A DNA stretch of 41,671 bases, from positions 1 through 41,671 of the forward strand of contig CANCYR010000028.1 in assembly GCA_947382355.1 (NCBI GenBank). The letters run 5' to 3'. The position numbers were made by a program, and so were the translations under genes. The number at the start of each line of letters is the position of its first letter. The stretch's first letter is position 1. Positions 25,218-34,973 of the stretch are shown one piece after another. Below the pieces are notes generated by a model. That model searched no databases. It saw only the letters and a list, made by a program, of their open reading frames with translations, and had not been told where the DNA came from. The stretch is from an uncultured Lachnospiraceae bacterium. Lineage in GTDB: Bacteria; Bacillota; Clostridia; Lachnospirales; Lachnospiraceae.

Positions 25218-28200
25218 ATGAGAAGGTTAAGAAGCAGTATAGCTCTTGTGTTAATCTTTATGATAAGTGTGATTGGTATTTGCGGGAATGTGCCTTTTGA
25301 AGCAAAGGCGGAAGCAGAAAAGGTGACCGTTTATTTTGTGGATGCCACAGCCGGGGGATGGATTTCAAAGGATTCTGCAGTGATTGAGCTTGTGGACAAT
25401 ACAAGGGGACATGATACCTACAGGATGTCTACCAATGACAATAAGGTGTGGCATGCAGTCATTCCGGCAGCGGCTTATAATATTACCTTTAACCGTTATG
25501 ACAGCAAAAAATCCGTATTATGGAATTCCTGGAGCGCCGGGGGTAGGGACGGGAGAGTTACTTATCAGGCAGAAGGCGCATCCAACGGGCGCTGGACGGA
25601 TAATAATATGGAGGAAAAGGGATTTCAGGCAGGGGATACAGTATATCTGGATTTTTCGGATTTTACAGACTGGTGTAAGGATGGGGCTGTTTTTTATATT
25701 AATTTCACGGCTGCCTCCAAGGAGCAGAATCAGGAAAAGAATATTCTGATAGCCAATGCGGATAAATCTGTTTACAATCCGGTAAGGGTAACGGAAGAAG
25801 TGGAAACATATATTTACCAATATACGGTGACGGAAAAGGAAGCAGGCTCCGGTTCCTTAAGGTTTTGGAGGGGAGACGGGCAGACCTTATGGAACTGTTC
25901 GTTGCTGCTTACTTATGAGGATTTTCTGCAGGGGATGAACTGTGTAAAAGTGACAGGCTGGAATGCATACAATGGCTCTTTGATAAAACGGGAAGCGGAT
26001 GAAGAGGAAGAGACAGGAGAGGACGAAAGCTGGGAAGATATGCAGGATACGGATGGAGATGGTCTTCCGGATATTTATGAGGAGGAAATCGGAACGGACA
26101 AGGAAAATCCGGATACGGACGGGGACGGGCTGACAGATGGATTTGAAGTGTTGTATGCTTCTTCCGATCCTTTAAAGGCATCCACACTGGAAAATGGAAT
26201 TTCTGATGCAGATGTGGATGCAGATGAAGACGGACTGACGATGCTGGAGGAAGCCGCGCAGGAAACCGACCCGTTACATGCCGATACGGACGGGGACGGA
26301 TTAAAGGATGGGGAGGAAGTGAAGGTTTATGGGACAGACCCTCTGAACCCGGACACAGATGGAGATGGCATTGAGGACGGGGATGAAGTTTTGCTTGGCT
26401 TAGACCCGTTGAATGGAAAAACCTTCGGTTATCCGGATGCACAATATAAATCTACTCAGAAGCTGGATTATGACCATGTTATTTTGGAAGAAATCAATCA
26501 GGATAATGAGGAGTATAAGCTTGGTCTGGAACTGAAAGCCAGGGGAAGTGTTTTTCATGAGTTGCTGGTAAGGGAAAGCGCTTATTCGGCATCTTTGGAA
26601 AATGGAAGCATACTTGGAAAGATGCCGGAAATTATTTATGAAGAGGAAGAAAATCTGGAGAATATGAAGCTGACGTTTCAAATCAGCCCCCAAAATATCC
26701 ATGAAGAATATAGCGCAAAAGATCTGGAAGGGATAAAAAGATATAATATATTCTGGTTTGACGAAGGAGAGAATATTTTAGTGCCTTTAAATACTGCAGT
26801 GGATGAAGAGGCATGTACAATCAGCGCTTTGGTTGAGCAGACGGGGACTTATTGCGTCATGGATATGGAAAAGTGGCTGAGCAATCTTGGCTGTGAAATG
26901 ATGGATAAGGAGTCTGTTTCACAGATGGATTTGGATGTTTTGCAGACAGAGGCAATGGAACCGGAAGAAGCAGGGGAGAAGAATGCAGATGGGGAAAGTG
27001 CGGATGAAAAAAGTGTAGGGGAGAAAAATGCAGATGAGGAAAGTGCGGATGAAAAAAGTGTAGATGAAATAAATACAGATGAAATAAATGCAGGAGAGAG
27101 AATGTCCCTGACGGGTTCCACCGTGCAGAAGGATGGGGAATCTGCCAGTATGAATGCTTTGAAAGCAGTAGCTTTTACAAAGAATGCTGCGTCCGAATCA
27201 AAAAGTAAAATAGATGTGGTATTTAATATTAACAATAATGTGGACGGACTCACCGCTTTGGAATTTGCCAATATTAAAAGCAATATGGAAATAATCGGGA
27301 AAAGCCTTTTTTATGAAACAAAGGATGTGAGAATTTATGTGTTAGACCAGCACGGAAAGGCAGTCAGGACTTCCTTTGGACAATACTATGCAAATAATAT
27401 CACTCAATTGTCAAGGATGATTGAGCAGTTATGGAATACACCGCCCCAGACTCCTTATATTGATGAGCAGGTGGATACCATGTTGCATACGATAGGGCTC
27501 AGGGCGGATGCTTTTAAAACGGCTGTATTTTTCGGAGATTCCTATATGACGGATGATACGGATTCCCTGATTGGCAAAATTGCTGCCGCCAATATACATT
27601 GCTGCGTCATAGAGCCGGACACTCTGCCGGATTCCTGGTATGACAGGCTTGTCAGGGCAATGGACGGATTGCTGATATACAGCTATGCGGATTTTGCAGG
27701 TGAAATACTGAATTATATTTATGGATACAAACCTAATGTTCCTGTATCCAAGTATAACATGCTCACATCTGCCGGGCTAGAGCTGATTGTTTTAAAGTCG
27801 GAATTAGAAGAAAATGGCTCTACAGATACGGACGGTGATGGATTAACTGACTGGAAGGAAGTAAATCAGCAGCGGGTAAAGGTAAAGGCGGATGGCAGCG
27901 TGGAGTTGTATACCTATAAGGATTATGTGGATAAATTTGTGTTTATTCCGGAACCTCATTATGAATGGGCAAGGCGGTATGCAGGAACGGTAAATGCTGC
28001 CGGAAAGAGTCTGGACGAAATCATGTCTGCCATATATGTGCTTCCGGTTTTATCCAATCCCGTCAAACGTGACAGCGATGACGACGGCATTTTGGACGGG
28101 GATGAATTTGAATGGGACGGGGTGGATGAAAGGTACAAAAATGCAGGCCCCTTACATAAGGACACTGTGGAAACGTTTTTCCCGGAAATAAGCAGGGATG

Positions 28201-29087
28201 GAAACAACAATCCGGATTATCCTTCTTATATTACCATAAAGGATAATGATGTAACCCTTCATGCAAGAATTGTGATAAAGGGCAATATAGGAAGCTCAGC
28301 ATCCAGAGCTTTAAAGGTAACCGACCTTAAGCCGGAGCAGCAGAGCGAGACGGACAAGATTACGGCGCGGACAGGGCAGAATGCAACCTTGAAAGAGCTG
28401 GTGCTGGATGGGGTTCCGGAACGGTGGAATGGTACTTATGAAGGGAGTAAATATGATTTTTATAAGGGGCTTAAGGTGAATTTTAAAGTGGAGCTTACGG
28501 AGGTTACGAATCCGGAAAGTTTTAAGAATATAATAGAGGTTACGATTAAGGATGGGGTTTGCGGGGTGTCAAATCAGTCCATACATTCTGGATGGAGAAC
28601 TAATTGTAATAGATATGTGACGATATATTCAAGTTTTTGTAAGGACAAGACTCATGAGAATAAGAGTAAAGTAGTAAATAATTGTAAGACATATGATGAA
28701 AAACTATATCATCCGGCTCAATATGAGGGAACTGTGGCACATGAGTTTGGGCATGTATTTGGTTTGAGGGATATGTATGGTACGGAGAAAAATGACTATT
28801 TCCAACCAATTGCAAATGAAGAAATTAAATTTACCAATGCTGATGAAAACACTTTAGGATTACCTCATTTAAAAGGAATTATGAAGGTTAACGGAAGTGC
28901 TTGTGCAAATGATATAGAGATGGTTTTACTTGCATTTTCCGAAAATACATATCAGCATTATGTACCAAAGGGAAGGAAGCAGAAGATATCTAAAGCAATA
29001 AAGCATGAGGTTGAATATGTTTGTGGTAATAAAAATACTCCTGTTTATAAATGGAATGACACCACATGTAAATTTGAAATAAAATGA
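25218..29087 (+). CDS. Secreted multidomain protein with C-terminal HExxH metallopeptidase domain
   Basis: Protein of 1289 residues. An N-terminal signal peptide (MRRLRSS, then [14 protein letters not shown]) is followed by two beta-sandwich, starch-binding-like units ([13 protein letters not shown] to about residue 130; about 165-255), calcium-binding thrombospondin-3-like repeats [31 protein letters not shown] and [12 protein letters not shown] (about 275-395), an acidic 15-residue tandem repeat (about 585-615), and a vWA-like segment beginning [14 protein letters not shown] (about 657-840). More [10 protein letters not shown] and [12 protein letters not shown] units come next. The C-terminus has [11 protein letters not shown] (1175-1185), the zinc motif of metzincins, with a possible Met-turn in GIMKVNG. 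From about base 28440 the GC content falls sharply within the ORF, suggesting a replaced C-terminus. Three small membrane proteins follow. It is probably an extracellular protease or toxin-like protein; the substrate is unknown. Confidence 0.75.
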   Translation: MRRLRSSIALVLIFMISVIGICGNVPFEAKAEAEKVTVYFVDATAGGWISKDSAVIELVDNTRGHDTYRMSTNDNKVWHAVIPAAAYNITFNRYDSKKSVLWNSWSAGGRDGRVTYQAEGASNGRWTDNNMEEKGFQAGDTVYLDFSDFTDWCKDGAVFYINFTAASKEQNQEKNILIANADKSVYNPVRVTEEVETYIYQYTVTEKEAGSGSLRFWRGDGQTLWNCSLLLTYEDFLQGMNCVKVTGWNAYNGSLIKREADEEEETGEDESWEDMQDTDGDGLPDIYEEEIGTDKENPDTDGDGLTDGFEVLYASSDPLKASTLENGISDADVDADEDGLTMLEEAAQETDPLHADTDGDGLKDGEEVKVYGTDPLNPDTDGDGIEDGDEVLLGLDPLNGKTFGYPDAQYKSTQKLDYDHVILEEINQDNEEYKLGLELKARGSVFHELLVRESAYSASLENGSILGKMPEIIYEEEENLENMKLTFQISPQNIHEEYSAKDLEGIKRYNIFWFDEGENILVPLNTAVDEEACTISALVEQTGTYCVMDMEKWLSNLGCEMMDKESVSQMDLDVLQTEAMEPEEAGEKNADGESADEKSVGEKNADEESADEKSVDEINTDEINAGERMSLTGSTVQKDGESASMNALKAVAFTKNAASESKSKIDVVFNINNNVDGLTALEFANIKSNMEIIGKSLFYETKDVRIYVLDQHGKAVRTSFGQYYANNITQLSRMIEQLWNTPPQTPYIDEQVDTMLHTIGLRADAFKTAVFFGDSYMTDDTDSLIGKIAAANIHCCVIEPDTLPDSWYDRLVRAMDGLLIYSYADFAGEILNYIYGYKPNVPVSKYNMLTSAGLELIVLKSELEENGSTDTDGDGLTDWKEVNQQRVKVKADGSVELYTYKDYVDKFVFIPEPHYEWARRYAGTVNAAGKSLDEIMSAIYVLPVLSNPVKRDSDDDGILDGDEFEWDGVDERYKNAGPLHKDTVETFFPEISRDGNNNPDYPSYITIKDNDVTLHARIVIKGNIGSSASRALKVTDLKPEQQSETDKITARTGQNATLKELVLDGVPERWNGTYEGSKYDFYKGLKVNFKVELTEVTNPESFKNIIEVTIKDGVCGVSNQSIHSGWRTNCNRYVTIYSSFCKDKTHENKSKVVNNCKTYDEKLYHPAQYEGTVAHEFGHVFGLRDMYGTEKNDYFQPIANEEIKFTNADENTLGLPHLKGIMKVNGSACANDIEMVLLAFSENTYQHYVPKGRKQKISKAIKHEVEYVCGNKNTPVYKWNDTTCKFEIK
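26973..27062 (+). repeat. In-frame tandem repeat of 45 bases (two copies plus degenerate tail)
   Basis: Two adjacent 15-codon units, 26973-27017 and 27018-27062, encode [15 protein letters not shown] and [15 protein letters not shown]; a degenerate third ([14 protein letters not shown]) follows. The unit length is a multiple of three, so copy-number change would keep the frame. It forms an acidic linker between the calcium-repeat region and the vWA-like segment. Confidence 0.8.
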
Positions 29088-29109
29088 TTTTATACACAGA
29101 GGTATATAT

Positions 29110-29664
29110 ATGAAGCGGAAATATCTTAATATAATAATTGCTCCAATAGTAATAATTGGAATTGGTATTATTGCATTTTACTTTTTGAACTTAAACGAAT
29201 TAATAGCAAAATATGAAATACATAGAATGGAAGAAGATTCAAAGAAGGATTTTGATGAAATAGTTGTATTTTGCGAAGAAAGCCAAAGAGAAATAGAAGC
29301 CTATTCAAAGAGATACATTTCAATGAAGCATCAGGATATGACATATGAGGAACTGGAGAAACTGGAAAAGCAGATTATGGTGGATATGAAGTGCACAGGA
29401 CTGTTTGAAAAAATATCAATCTGCTACTCTGGGGATTGGGAGAAAAGGAGAGGGATTATCATATATGATGATGGTAAAATTTTTGGATATGAAAATAAAT
29501 ATGGAAATGATTTTCGTATAGTAGAAATTTTATATACAGATGAAGAAATATCAGAACAGGAAAACATAGAATCCTATTTTTTTAAGTCTCCAATTGTTGT
29601 TTATGATTTAAAAAAGATAAATGCTCATTTATATGTATGTATTATAGGGTATGAGTATGTATAA
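29110..29664 (+). CDS. Small membrane-anchored protein, paralogue A
   Basis: Protein of 184 residues that I do not recognise. A single N-terminal hydrophobic helix (IIIAPIVIIGIGIIAFYFL) preceded by MKRKYLN predicts a membrane anchor with the rest outside. The soluble part starts with charged helix (FDEIVVFCEESQREIEAYSKRY, in part, and MTYEELEKLEKQIM) and ends with a strand-rich region closing in HLYVC-x-x-GY. It starts 22 bases after the metallopeptidase stop, with GAGGT upstream, so it is probably cotranscribed. It shares layout and motifs with the two genes downstream. The region is AT-rich. Protecting the producer from the preceding protein, or helping its export, are possible roles; neither is proven. 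Confidence 0.7.
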   Translation: MKRKYLNIIIAPIVIIGIGIIAFYFLNLNELIAKYEIHRMEEDSKKDFDEIVVFCEESQREIEAYSKRYISMKHQDMTYEELEKLEKQIMVDMKCTGLFEKISICYSGDWEKRRGIIIYDDGKIFGYENKYGNDFRIVEILYTDEEISEQENIESYFFKSPIVVYDLKKINAHLYVCIIGYEYV

Positions 29665-29682
29665 TATTTCGGAGGTTTGTAT

Positions 29683-30237
29683 ATGAAGCGAAAATATTTA
29701 ATTATGACAATTTCTATAATAGTAGTAATAGCAATAATAGTAATCGGTATAGTTTCCCTGCCTTCTCTAAGAAAAGAGAAATCAGATTATGAATATTCTG
29801 TAATGGTAAAAAACAGAAATAAAGCTTTTGAAGAAATGATTGCATTTTGTGAAGAAAATCAAAATGAGATAGAAGCTTATTCGAGTCGCTATTTGGAAAT
29901 GAAACAAGCAGATATGTCATGGAAAGAGCTTGGAGAGTTGGAAGAACAGATTGCGGAGGAATTGGATTGCAAATGGATGTTTGAGGAAATATCGGTGATA
30001 TATCCTGAAGGAATAGATACGGTAGAAGGTATAGTTCCGTATCATTATAAGAATTTTGCGCATGATGATTATGAAGGAGGCAGTACCTATAATTCGATAG
30101 AAATTTACTATGTAGAAGAAATCTCACAACAGAAATTTGAAGAATTGATTTTTTTTGAGGGGTCTGACTATCTTGACGATGTTAAAAAGATAAATAATCA
30201 TTTGTATGTGTGTGTAACAGGATATATGGGCGTCTAA
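29683..30237 (+). CDS. Small membrane-anchored protein, paralogue B
   Basis: Protein of 184 residues. ATG 29683 is chosen because GGAGG (29671-29675) lies seven bases upstream and the resulting MKRKYLI matches the starts of its paralogues. An N-terminal helix rich in I and V (SIIVVIAIIVIGIV) anchors it. The soluble part has NRNKAFEEMIAFCEENQNEI, YSSRYLEMKQ and a C-terminal KINNHLYVCVTGY, all with counterparts in paralogues A and C. It is far closer to paralogue C (30340-30897) than to A. No known family is recognised. It follows A by 18 bases. Confidence 0.7.
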   Translation: MKRKYLIMTISIIVVIAIIVIGIVSLPSLRKEKSDYEYSVMVKNRNKAFEEMIAFCEENQNEIEAYSSRYLEMKQADMSWKELGELEEQIAEELDCKWMFEEISVIYPEGIDTVEGIVPYHYKNFAHDDYEGGSTYNSIEIYYVEEISQQKFEELIFFEGSDYLDDVKKINNHLYVCVTGYMGV

Positions 30238-30260
30238 ACCTGTAGAAAAGTGGAAATGCC

Positions 30261-30325
30261 ATGACATATGAGGAACTGGAGAAACTGGAAAAGCAGATTA
30301 TGGTAGATATGAAGTGCGCAGGACT
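30261..30325 (+). pseudogene. Remnant of a duplicated paralogue A
   Basis: These 65 bases match 29338-29402, inside paralogue A, at 63 of 65 positions by hand alignment. They encode MTYEELEKLEKQIMVDMKC in frame. The rest of the gene is missing on both sides. The order A-B-(A fragment)-C, with C close to B, indicates that an A-B unit was duplicated in tandem and the second A was then deleted to this scar. Confidence 0.85.
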
Positions 30326-30339
30326 ATGGAGATGTGCAT

Positions 30340-30897
30340 ATGAAGAAGAAATATTTAATTATAGCAATTTCTATAATAGTAGTAATAGCAATAATAGTAA
30401 TCGGTATAATTTTCCTGCCTTCCCTAAGAACGGCGAAATCAGATTATGAATATTCTGTAATGGTGAAAAACAGAAATAAAGCTTTTGAAGAAATGGTTGC
30501 ATTTTGTGAAGAAAACCAAGATGAGATAGAAGCTTATTCGAGTCGCTATCTGGAAATGAAACAACCAGATATGTCAGGAAAAGAGCTTGGAGAACTGGAA
30601 GATCAGATTGCGGAGGAATTAGAGTGCAAATGGATGTTTGAGGAAATATCGGTGATATATCCTGACGGAATAGATATGGTAGAAGGTATAGTTCCGTATC
30701 ATTATAAGGATTTTGAGTATCTTTATTATGAAGGAAGCAGTATCTATGAATCGATAGAAATTTACTATGCAGAAGAAGAAATCTCACAACAGGAATTTGA
30801 AGAATTGATTTTATTTGAGACTCCAAACTATCTTGGTTATGTTGAAAAGATAAATGACCATTTGTATGTGTGTGAAACAGGATATATGTGCCTTTAA
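30340..30897 (+). CDS. Small membrane-anchored protein, paralogue C (recent duplicate of B)
   Basis: Protein of 185 residues, start at ATG 30340 with GGAG at 30328-30331. It aligns with paralogue B along its whole length at roughly four of five residues, sharing the anchor helix (SIIVVIAIIVIGI), NRNKAFEEM, ENQ-x-EIEAYSSRYLEMKQ and CKWMFEEISVIYP; most changes lie near the N-terminal helix end and the last third (YEGSSIYESIEIYY). The 3' flank (CTGTAGAAAAG, then CGGAAAT or TGGAAAT) is duplicated too. Function is unknown, as for B. It lies at the end of the array; the Trp T-box promoter follows. Confidence 0.7.
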   Translation: MKKKYLIIAISIIVVIAIIVIGIIFLPSLRTAKSDYEYSVMVKNRNKAFEEMVAFCEENQDEIEAYSSRYLEMKQPDMSGKELGELEDQIAEELECKWMFEEISVIYPDGIDMVEGIVPYHYKDFEYLYYEGSSIYESIEIYYAEEEISQQEFEELILFETPNYLGYVEKINDHLYVCETGYMCL

Positions 30898-30947
30898 AAC
30901 TGTAGAAAAGCGGAAATCATAAAATTATAAAATTTTCCATTCCCCCA

Positions 30948-30976
30948 TTGACAGAAGAAAAAAACAGTGCTATATT
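30948..30976 (+). promoter_or_regulatory. Promoter of the trp T-box leader
   Basis: Consensus TTGACA (30948-30953) and TATATT (30971-30976) are 17 bases apart, upstream of the leader RNA. Confidence 0.85.
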
Positions 30977-31000
30977 ATTAAACAATTAAAAACAGCAAAA

Positions 31001-31327
31001 TCGATGAGCAAAGAGAGTACTATTTGTTCTTTCATTACAGAGAGCCGGTCATGGTGGAAGCCGGTATGAAAAGCTTATAGGAATGGGTTTGTGAGATGCA
31101 AGGTGAATTACAGTAGCTGCAGCCGTAGCCTCTACGTTACAGGAGGAGGATATCGAAATATAATTTCCGTATCCGTAAGAGTCAAAATGAATTGGTGGCA
31201 GATATTCCGATTGGAATATCTGCTTTTATTATGAAAACAATTAAAACCATTGATTTTGAAAAGAAGGGTGGCACCGCGTATTCCACGTCCCTTTACAGGG
31301 CGTGGCTGCGTCGGTGCTTTTTTATTC
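31001..31327 (+). ncRNA. T-box riboswitch, tRNA-Trp responsive
   Basis: The leader has the conserved T-box GGGTGGCACCGCG (31266-31278) followed by a terminator whose stem runs from GCACCG to CGGTGC and ends in a T run (to about 31325). In stem I, AGTA (31016-31019) faces GAATGG (31081-31086) across the helix CTAT/ATAG, the usual specifier-loop arrangement, so the specifier codon reads UGG (31084-31086), tryptophan. The T-box bulge UGGC predicts pairing with a tRNA discriminator G, as in bacterial tRNA-Trp. Uncharged tRNA-Trp would stabilise the antiterminator and turn on the trp genes. The folding was read by eye, not computed. Confidence 0.92.
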
Positions 31328-31385
31328 CAGCGGCAGACGAAAAAGCTTATAAAAAACAGTTAAAACAGGATGGATGGTGTTTTAT

Positions 31386-32171
31386 ATGATTTTGGATGTA
31401 ATTGTAGAGGATAAAAAGAAAAGACTTATTCAGGCAAAGGAAAGGCTGCCCCTTGAGAGGATGAAAGAACTGGCGCTTCATTGTGAAAGAGAGCCGGTGA
31501 GTTTTTATCAGGCATTGAAAAAACCGGAGCTTTCCATAATAGGAGAATTTAAGAAAGCCTCCCCCTCCCATGGAAAAATGAACAACAAAGTGGATCTGAC
31601 AGAACGTATCCAACAGTATAACGCTTCGGTAGATGCCATTTCCTGCCTGACAGAGGAGGACCACTTTTTAGGAAGCGTGGAATATTTTAAGAAAATCAGG
31701 GAGATTTCCCCGCTGCCCATGCTGCGGAAGGATTTTATCATTGACCCTTACCAGATATATGAGGCAAAGGTAATAGGGGCAGATGCGATTCTCTTAATTG
31801 CCGCTATCCTTACGGACAGGAAGCTGAAGCTGTTTTATGAGCTTGCCAGTGCACTTTCCATGGATGTGCTGGTGGAAGTTCATGATGAAGAGGAAATGAA
31901 ACGGGCATTGGGGCTTGAGGCAGGGATTATCGGAGTCAATAACCGGAATTTAAAGGATTTTACTATTGACCTTCACACAACAAAAAGGCTTTCAGAAATG
32001 GTGCCGGAGGATGTTGTGTTCTTATCGGAAAGCGGCGTGGAAAAGGATGAGGATATTGTCTTTTTAAAGGGCTGCAAGGTGGACGGACTTTTAATCGGAA
32101 CGGTATTTATGGAGGATGAAAAGCCCGGAGAACTGGCGGATAAATGGAAGCGGATTTTTTCACAGGACTGA
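31386..32171 (+). CDS. trpC: Indole-3-glycerol phosphate synthase
   Basis: Converts CdRP to indole-3-glycerol phosphate, releasing CO2. The 261-residue (beta/alpha)8 barrel starts at ATG 31386, just after the T-box terminator. Family motifs are LDVIVEDKKKRL, IIGEFKKASPSHGK (catalytic lysine segment), AISCLTEEDHFLGS, MLRKDFIIDPYQIYEA, GVNNRNLKDF and LSESGVEKDEDI. It is the first gene after the leader; trpE, trpG and trpD, expected before it, are absent. trpF follows closely. Confidence 0.95.
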   Translation: MILDVIVEDKKKRLIQAKERLPLERMKELALHCEREPVSFYQALKKPELSIIGEFKKASPSHGKMNNKVDLTERIQQYNASVDAISCLTEEDHFLGSVEYFKKIREISPLPMLRKDFIIDPYQIYEAKVIGADAILLIAAILTDRKLKLFYELASALSMDVLVEVHDEEEMKRALGLEAGIIGVNNRNLKDFTIDLHTTKRLSEMVPEDVVFLSESGVEKDEDIVFLKGCKVDGLLIGTVFMEDEKPGELADKWKRIFSQD

Positions 32172-32197
32172 TTGGGGAGGAAGAAAAAGGTGATCAT

Positions 32198-32848
32198 ATG
32201 AAAGGAAAAACGGAAATAAAAATCTGCGGAATCACATCTATAAAAGAGGCGGCAGTTCTGGCTGATGAAAAGGTGGATTATGCAGGCATGGTGCTGTTTT
32301 ATGAAAAGAGCAAGCGAAATAATACCTTAAAGCAGGCGGAAGATATATTGCAGTTTTTCAGAAAAAGAAATGAAAAGGGACAGCAGGTAAAAACAGTTGC
32401 GGTGGTGGTGTCCCCCACAAAGGAGCAGGTAACAGAAATTCAGGCTATGGGCTTTGATTATATACAGATTCACGGCAGCCTCACAGAAGAAGTGCTGGAA
32501 GCCATTCATATCCCCATATTCCGTGCAGTGTGGGCAGGGGATAAGGAAATGCTCCGGCAGATAAAGGGATGTGAGAAAATAGAGGCTCTGCTGCTGGATG
32601 GAATGAAGCCCGGAACCGGAGAAGCCTTCGACTGGAGAATGATAGAAGAGGTAAAAAAACAGTTAGCAGACTGGAACGTGAAGCTGATTCTTGCCGGAGG
32701 GCTGACGGTTGAAAATGTACGGGAGGCAATAAGGACAGCAGCGCCCCATGGGGTGGATGTAAGCAGTGGAGTGGAGTTTTGCCGGGATAAAATCGGAAAA
32801 GACCCGGATAAAATCAAGAGGTTCGTGCAAGAAGTGCGAAAAGAATAG
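32198..32848 (+). CDS. trpF: Phosphoribosylanthranilate isomerase
   Basis: Isomerises N-(5-phosphoribosyl)anthranilate to CdRP. The protein is 216 residues from ATG 32198, with AAAGG eight bases upstream; a longer in-frame reading from 32144 lies in trpC. It shows IKICGIT with the catalytic cysteine, [32 protein letters not shown] with the catalytic aspartate, [11 protein letters not shown] and GVDVSSGVE, the phosphate-binding end of the barrel. It lies between trpC and trpB as in many Firmicute trp operons. Confidence 0.95.
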   Translation: MKGKTEIKICGITSIKEAAVLADEKVDYAGMVLFYEKSKRNNTLKQAEDILQFFRKRNEKGQQVKTVAVVVSPTKEQVTEIQAMGFDYIQIHGSLTEEVLEAIHIPIFRAVWAGDKEMLRQIKGCEKIEALLLDGMKPGTGEAFDWRMIEEVKKQLADWNVKLILAGGLTVENVREAIRTAAPHGVDVSSGVEFCRDKIGKDPDKIKRFVQEVRKE

Positions 32849-32903
32849 CGGCGTCAGACTGCATGGACTTTATATAGTAGTAAGGAAAAACAGAAAGGAC
32901 AGG

Positions 32904-34097
32904 ATGAAATCAATGAGCAGTGCATATTATGGACAATTTGGAGGACAATACGTTTCCGAATCTTTAATGAATACGTTAAAGGAGCTGGAGACGGCATTTG
33001 AGGAGGCAATAAGGGATGAAGCCTTTATGAAGGAGTATCATTACTATCTGAAGGAATATGTGGGCAGAGAGACTCCCCTATATCTGGCACAAAGGCTGAC
33101 AGAAAAATATGGTCCCAGAATTTATTTAAAAAGAGAGGATTTGAACCATACAGGCGCTCATAAAATCAACAATGTAATCGGGCAGATTTTACTGGCAAAA
33201 AGGATGGGGAAAACCAAGGTCATAGCGGAAACGGGAGCAGGACAGCACGGAGTGGCAACAGCAACAGGGGCGGCGCTGTTTAACATGGAATGTACGGTAT
33301 ATATGGGCTCTGAGGATATAGAAAGACAGCATTTGAATGTAATGCGCATGGAAATGCTGGGGGCAAAGGTAGTTTCCGTGCAGTCCGGCTCCAATACATT
33401 AAAGGATGCCACCAATGAGGCAATCCGTACATGGGCAAAGAAAGCCGAGGACACCTTTTATGTAATCGGTTCCGCAGTAGGACCCCATCCGTATCCTAAG
33501 ATGGTGAAGGAATTTCAAAAAATCATCAGTATAGAAGCCAAGAGGCAGTTTCTGGAAAAGGAGGGACGGCTGCCGGAGGTGGTTATGGCATGTGTAGGCG
33601 GCGGTTCTAACTCCATTGGAATGTTTGCGGATTTTCTGGAGGAAAAGGAAGTGGAGCTGATTGGCGTGGAGGCGGCAGGGCTTGGCATAGAAACAGGGAA
33701 ACATGCTTCTGCCATGGCGCTTGGCAGACCGGGAACACTTCATGGGATGAAATCCTATCTTTTACAGGACGACAATGGAAATGTGCAGCTTGCCCATTCT
33801 ATTTCAGCAGGACTGGATTATCCGGGAGTAGGACCGGAACATGCCTATTTAAAAGAAAGCGGAAGGGTGCAGTATGTTTCCATTACCGATGACGAGGCAA
33901 TGGCCGCTTTATCAGAGCTTTGCAGGCTGGAAGGTATCATACCTGCCATAGAAAGCGCCCATGCCCTTGCCTATGCTCTTAAAAAGGCAAAGATCATGAA
34001 AAAAGAAGAAGCAATCCTGCTTTGCCTTTCCGGCAGGGGAGACAAGGACGCCCATACCATTGAAGCTTATTTTTCCGGCAGGGGCTATCTGAATTAA
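32904..34097 (+). CDS. trpB: Tryptophan synthase beta subunit
   Basis: PLP enzyme joining indole and serine to make tryptophan, working as an alpha2-beta2 complex with TrpA. From ATG 32904 it is 397 residues; ATG 32913 (giving [11 protein letters not shown]) is a good alternative. The ribosome site AAAGGA is at 32894-32899. Motifs are [24 protein letters not shown] with the PLP lysine, [26 protein letters not shown] for the cofactor phosphate, and [16 protein letters not shown]. An open reading frame extends upstream to 32766 but overlaps trpF and is not coding-like. Confidence 0.96.
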   Translation: MKSMSSAYYGQFGGQYVSESLMNTLKELETAFEEAIRDEAFMKEYHYYLKEYVGRETPLYLAQRLTEKYGPRIYLKREDLNHTGAHKINNVIGQILLAKRMGKTKVIAETGAGQHGVATATGAALFNMECTVYMGSEDIERQHLNVMRMEMLGAKVVSVQSGSNTLKDATNEAIRTWAKKAEDTFYVIGSAVGPHPYPKMVKEFQKIISIEAKRQFLEKEGRLPEVVMACVGGGSNSIGMFADFLEEKEVELIGVEAAGLGIETGKHASAMALGRPGTLHGMKSYLLQDDNGNVQLAHSISAGLDYPGVGPEHAYLKESGRVQYVSITDDEAMAALSELCRLEGIIPAIESAHALAYALKKAKIMKKEEAILLCLSGRGDKDAHTIEAYFSGRGYLN

Positions 34098-34120
34098 AGC
34101 ATAGAAAAAGGAGTGGAACG

Positions 34121-34918
34121 ATGAAGAACAGAATAGAAGAGAAATTAGAACATATCAGAGAAAAAGGAGAAAAGGCATTTATTACCTATATGACCTGCGG
34201 ACTTCCGGACATGGAAGGCTGCGGGCAGCTTATCAAGGCTCAGGAGGAAGCGGGAACCGATATTCTGGAGCTTGGAATCCCCTTTTCCGACCCGGTTGCA
34301 GACGGTCCGGTGATTCAGGCTGCCTCTTATAAATCCATAGAGCTTGGAACCAACCTGAAAAGTTCCCTTAATCTGGTGGAAACGGTAAGAAAGGAAGGCT
34401 GTGAAATTCCAATCGTCTTTATGATGTATTTTAATACAATACTTTATTTTGGTATTGAAAATTTTGTAAAAGCCTGCATAAAAGCAGGAGTAGACGGAGT
34501 GATTGTGCCGGATTTACCCTTTGAAGAGCAGAAGCAGCTTCAGGATGAACTATCCCGGAATGAGCAGTCCCCTATCTTGATTCAGCTGGTTTCCCCTGTA
34601 TCAAGGGACCGGATTCCAATGCTTTTGGAAAATGCCAGGGGCTTTGTGTACTGCGTATCAAGCATGGGGGTAACAGGACAGGCGGCAGAATTTCATAGGG
34701 ATGTGCTGGATTATTTGAAGCAGGTAAAAGAAGTCTCAAAAATCCCTGTGATGATGGGCTTTGGCATCCGCACTTATGAGGATGTGCTTCCCATGAAGGC
34801 GGTAATCGACGGATGTATTGTGGGCTCTCATTTCATCAATCTGTTAGAGGAACATGAATATGATGTGAATGCGGCAAAGGAATATTGCAGCAGCTTCAGA
34901 AAAGGGCTGAATATGTGA
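34121..34918 (+). CDS. trpA: Tryptophan synthase alpha subunit
   Basis: Cleaves indole-3-glycerol phosphate to indole and glyceraldehyde-3-phosphate, passing indole to TrpB. The protein is 265 residues, with the conserved ELGIPFSDPVADGP (catalytic Glu and Asp), GVDGVIVPDLPFEE, FVYCVSSMGVTG and PVMMGFGIRTYEDV. It begins 23 bases after trpB with AAAGGAG upstream. It is the last gene of the trp unit and is followed by a strong hairpin shared with the convergent EAL gene. Confidence 0.96.
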   Translation: MKNRIEEKLEHIREKGEKAFITYMTCGLPDMEGCGQLIKAQEEAGTDILELGIPFSDPVADGPVIQAASYKSIELGTNLKSSLNLVETVRKEGCEIPIVFMMYFNTILYFGIENFVKACIKAGVDGVIVPDLPFEEQKQLQDELSRNEQSPILIQLVSPVSRDRIPMLLENARGFVYCVSSMGVTGQAAEFHRDVLDYLKQVKEVSKIPVMMGFGIRTYEDVLPMKAVIDGCIVGSHFINLLEEHEYDVNAAKEYCSSFRKGLNM

Positions 34919-34930
34919 GGCAGAATATAA

Positions 34931-34958
34931 AAAGCAGTTAGCTATTGCTAACTGCTTT
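34931..34958. terminator. Bidirectional terminator between trpA and the EAL gene
   Basis: AAAGCAGTTAGC (34931-34942) and GCTAACTGCTTT (34947-34958) form a perfect 12-bp stem with a TATT loop. A and T flanks serve both strands, fitting the convergent arrangement. Confidence 0.88.
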
Positions 34959-34973
34959 AAACATATACCAAAG

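Noticed and set aside
26041-26410. Regular GAYACGGAYGGNGAYGG words considered as a CRISPR or DNA-level repeat array
   Set aside because: They are in-frame coding repeats for DTDGDGL calcium-binding units with irregular spacing and no unique spacers. No CRISPR array was seen anywhere.
31192-31389. Short open frame between the T-box and trpC, considered as a leader peptide or trpE remnant
   Set aside because: It overlaps the T-box terminator, contains no run of Trp codons and resembles no trpE or trpD end.
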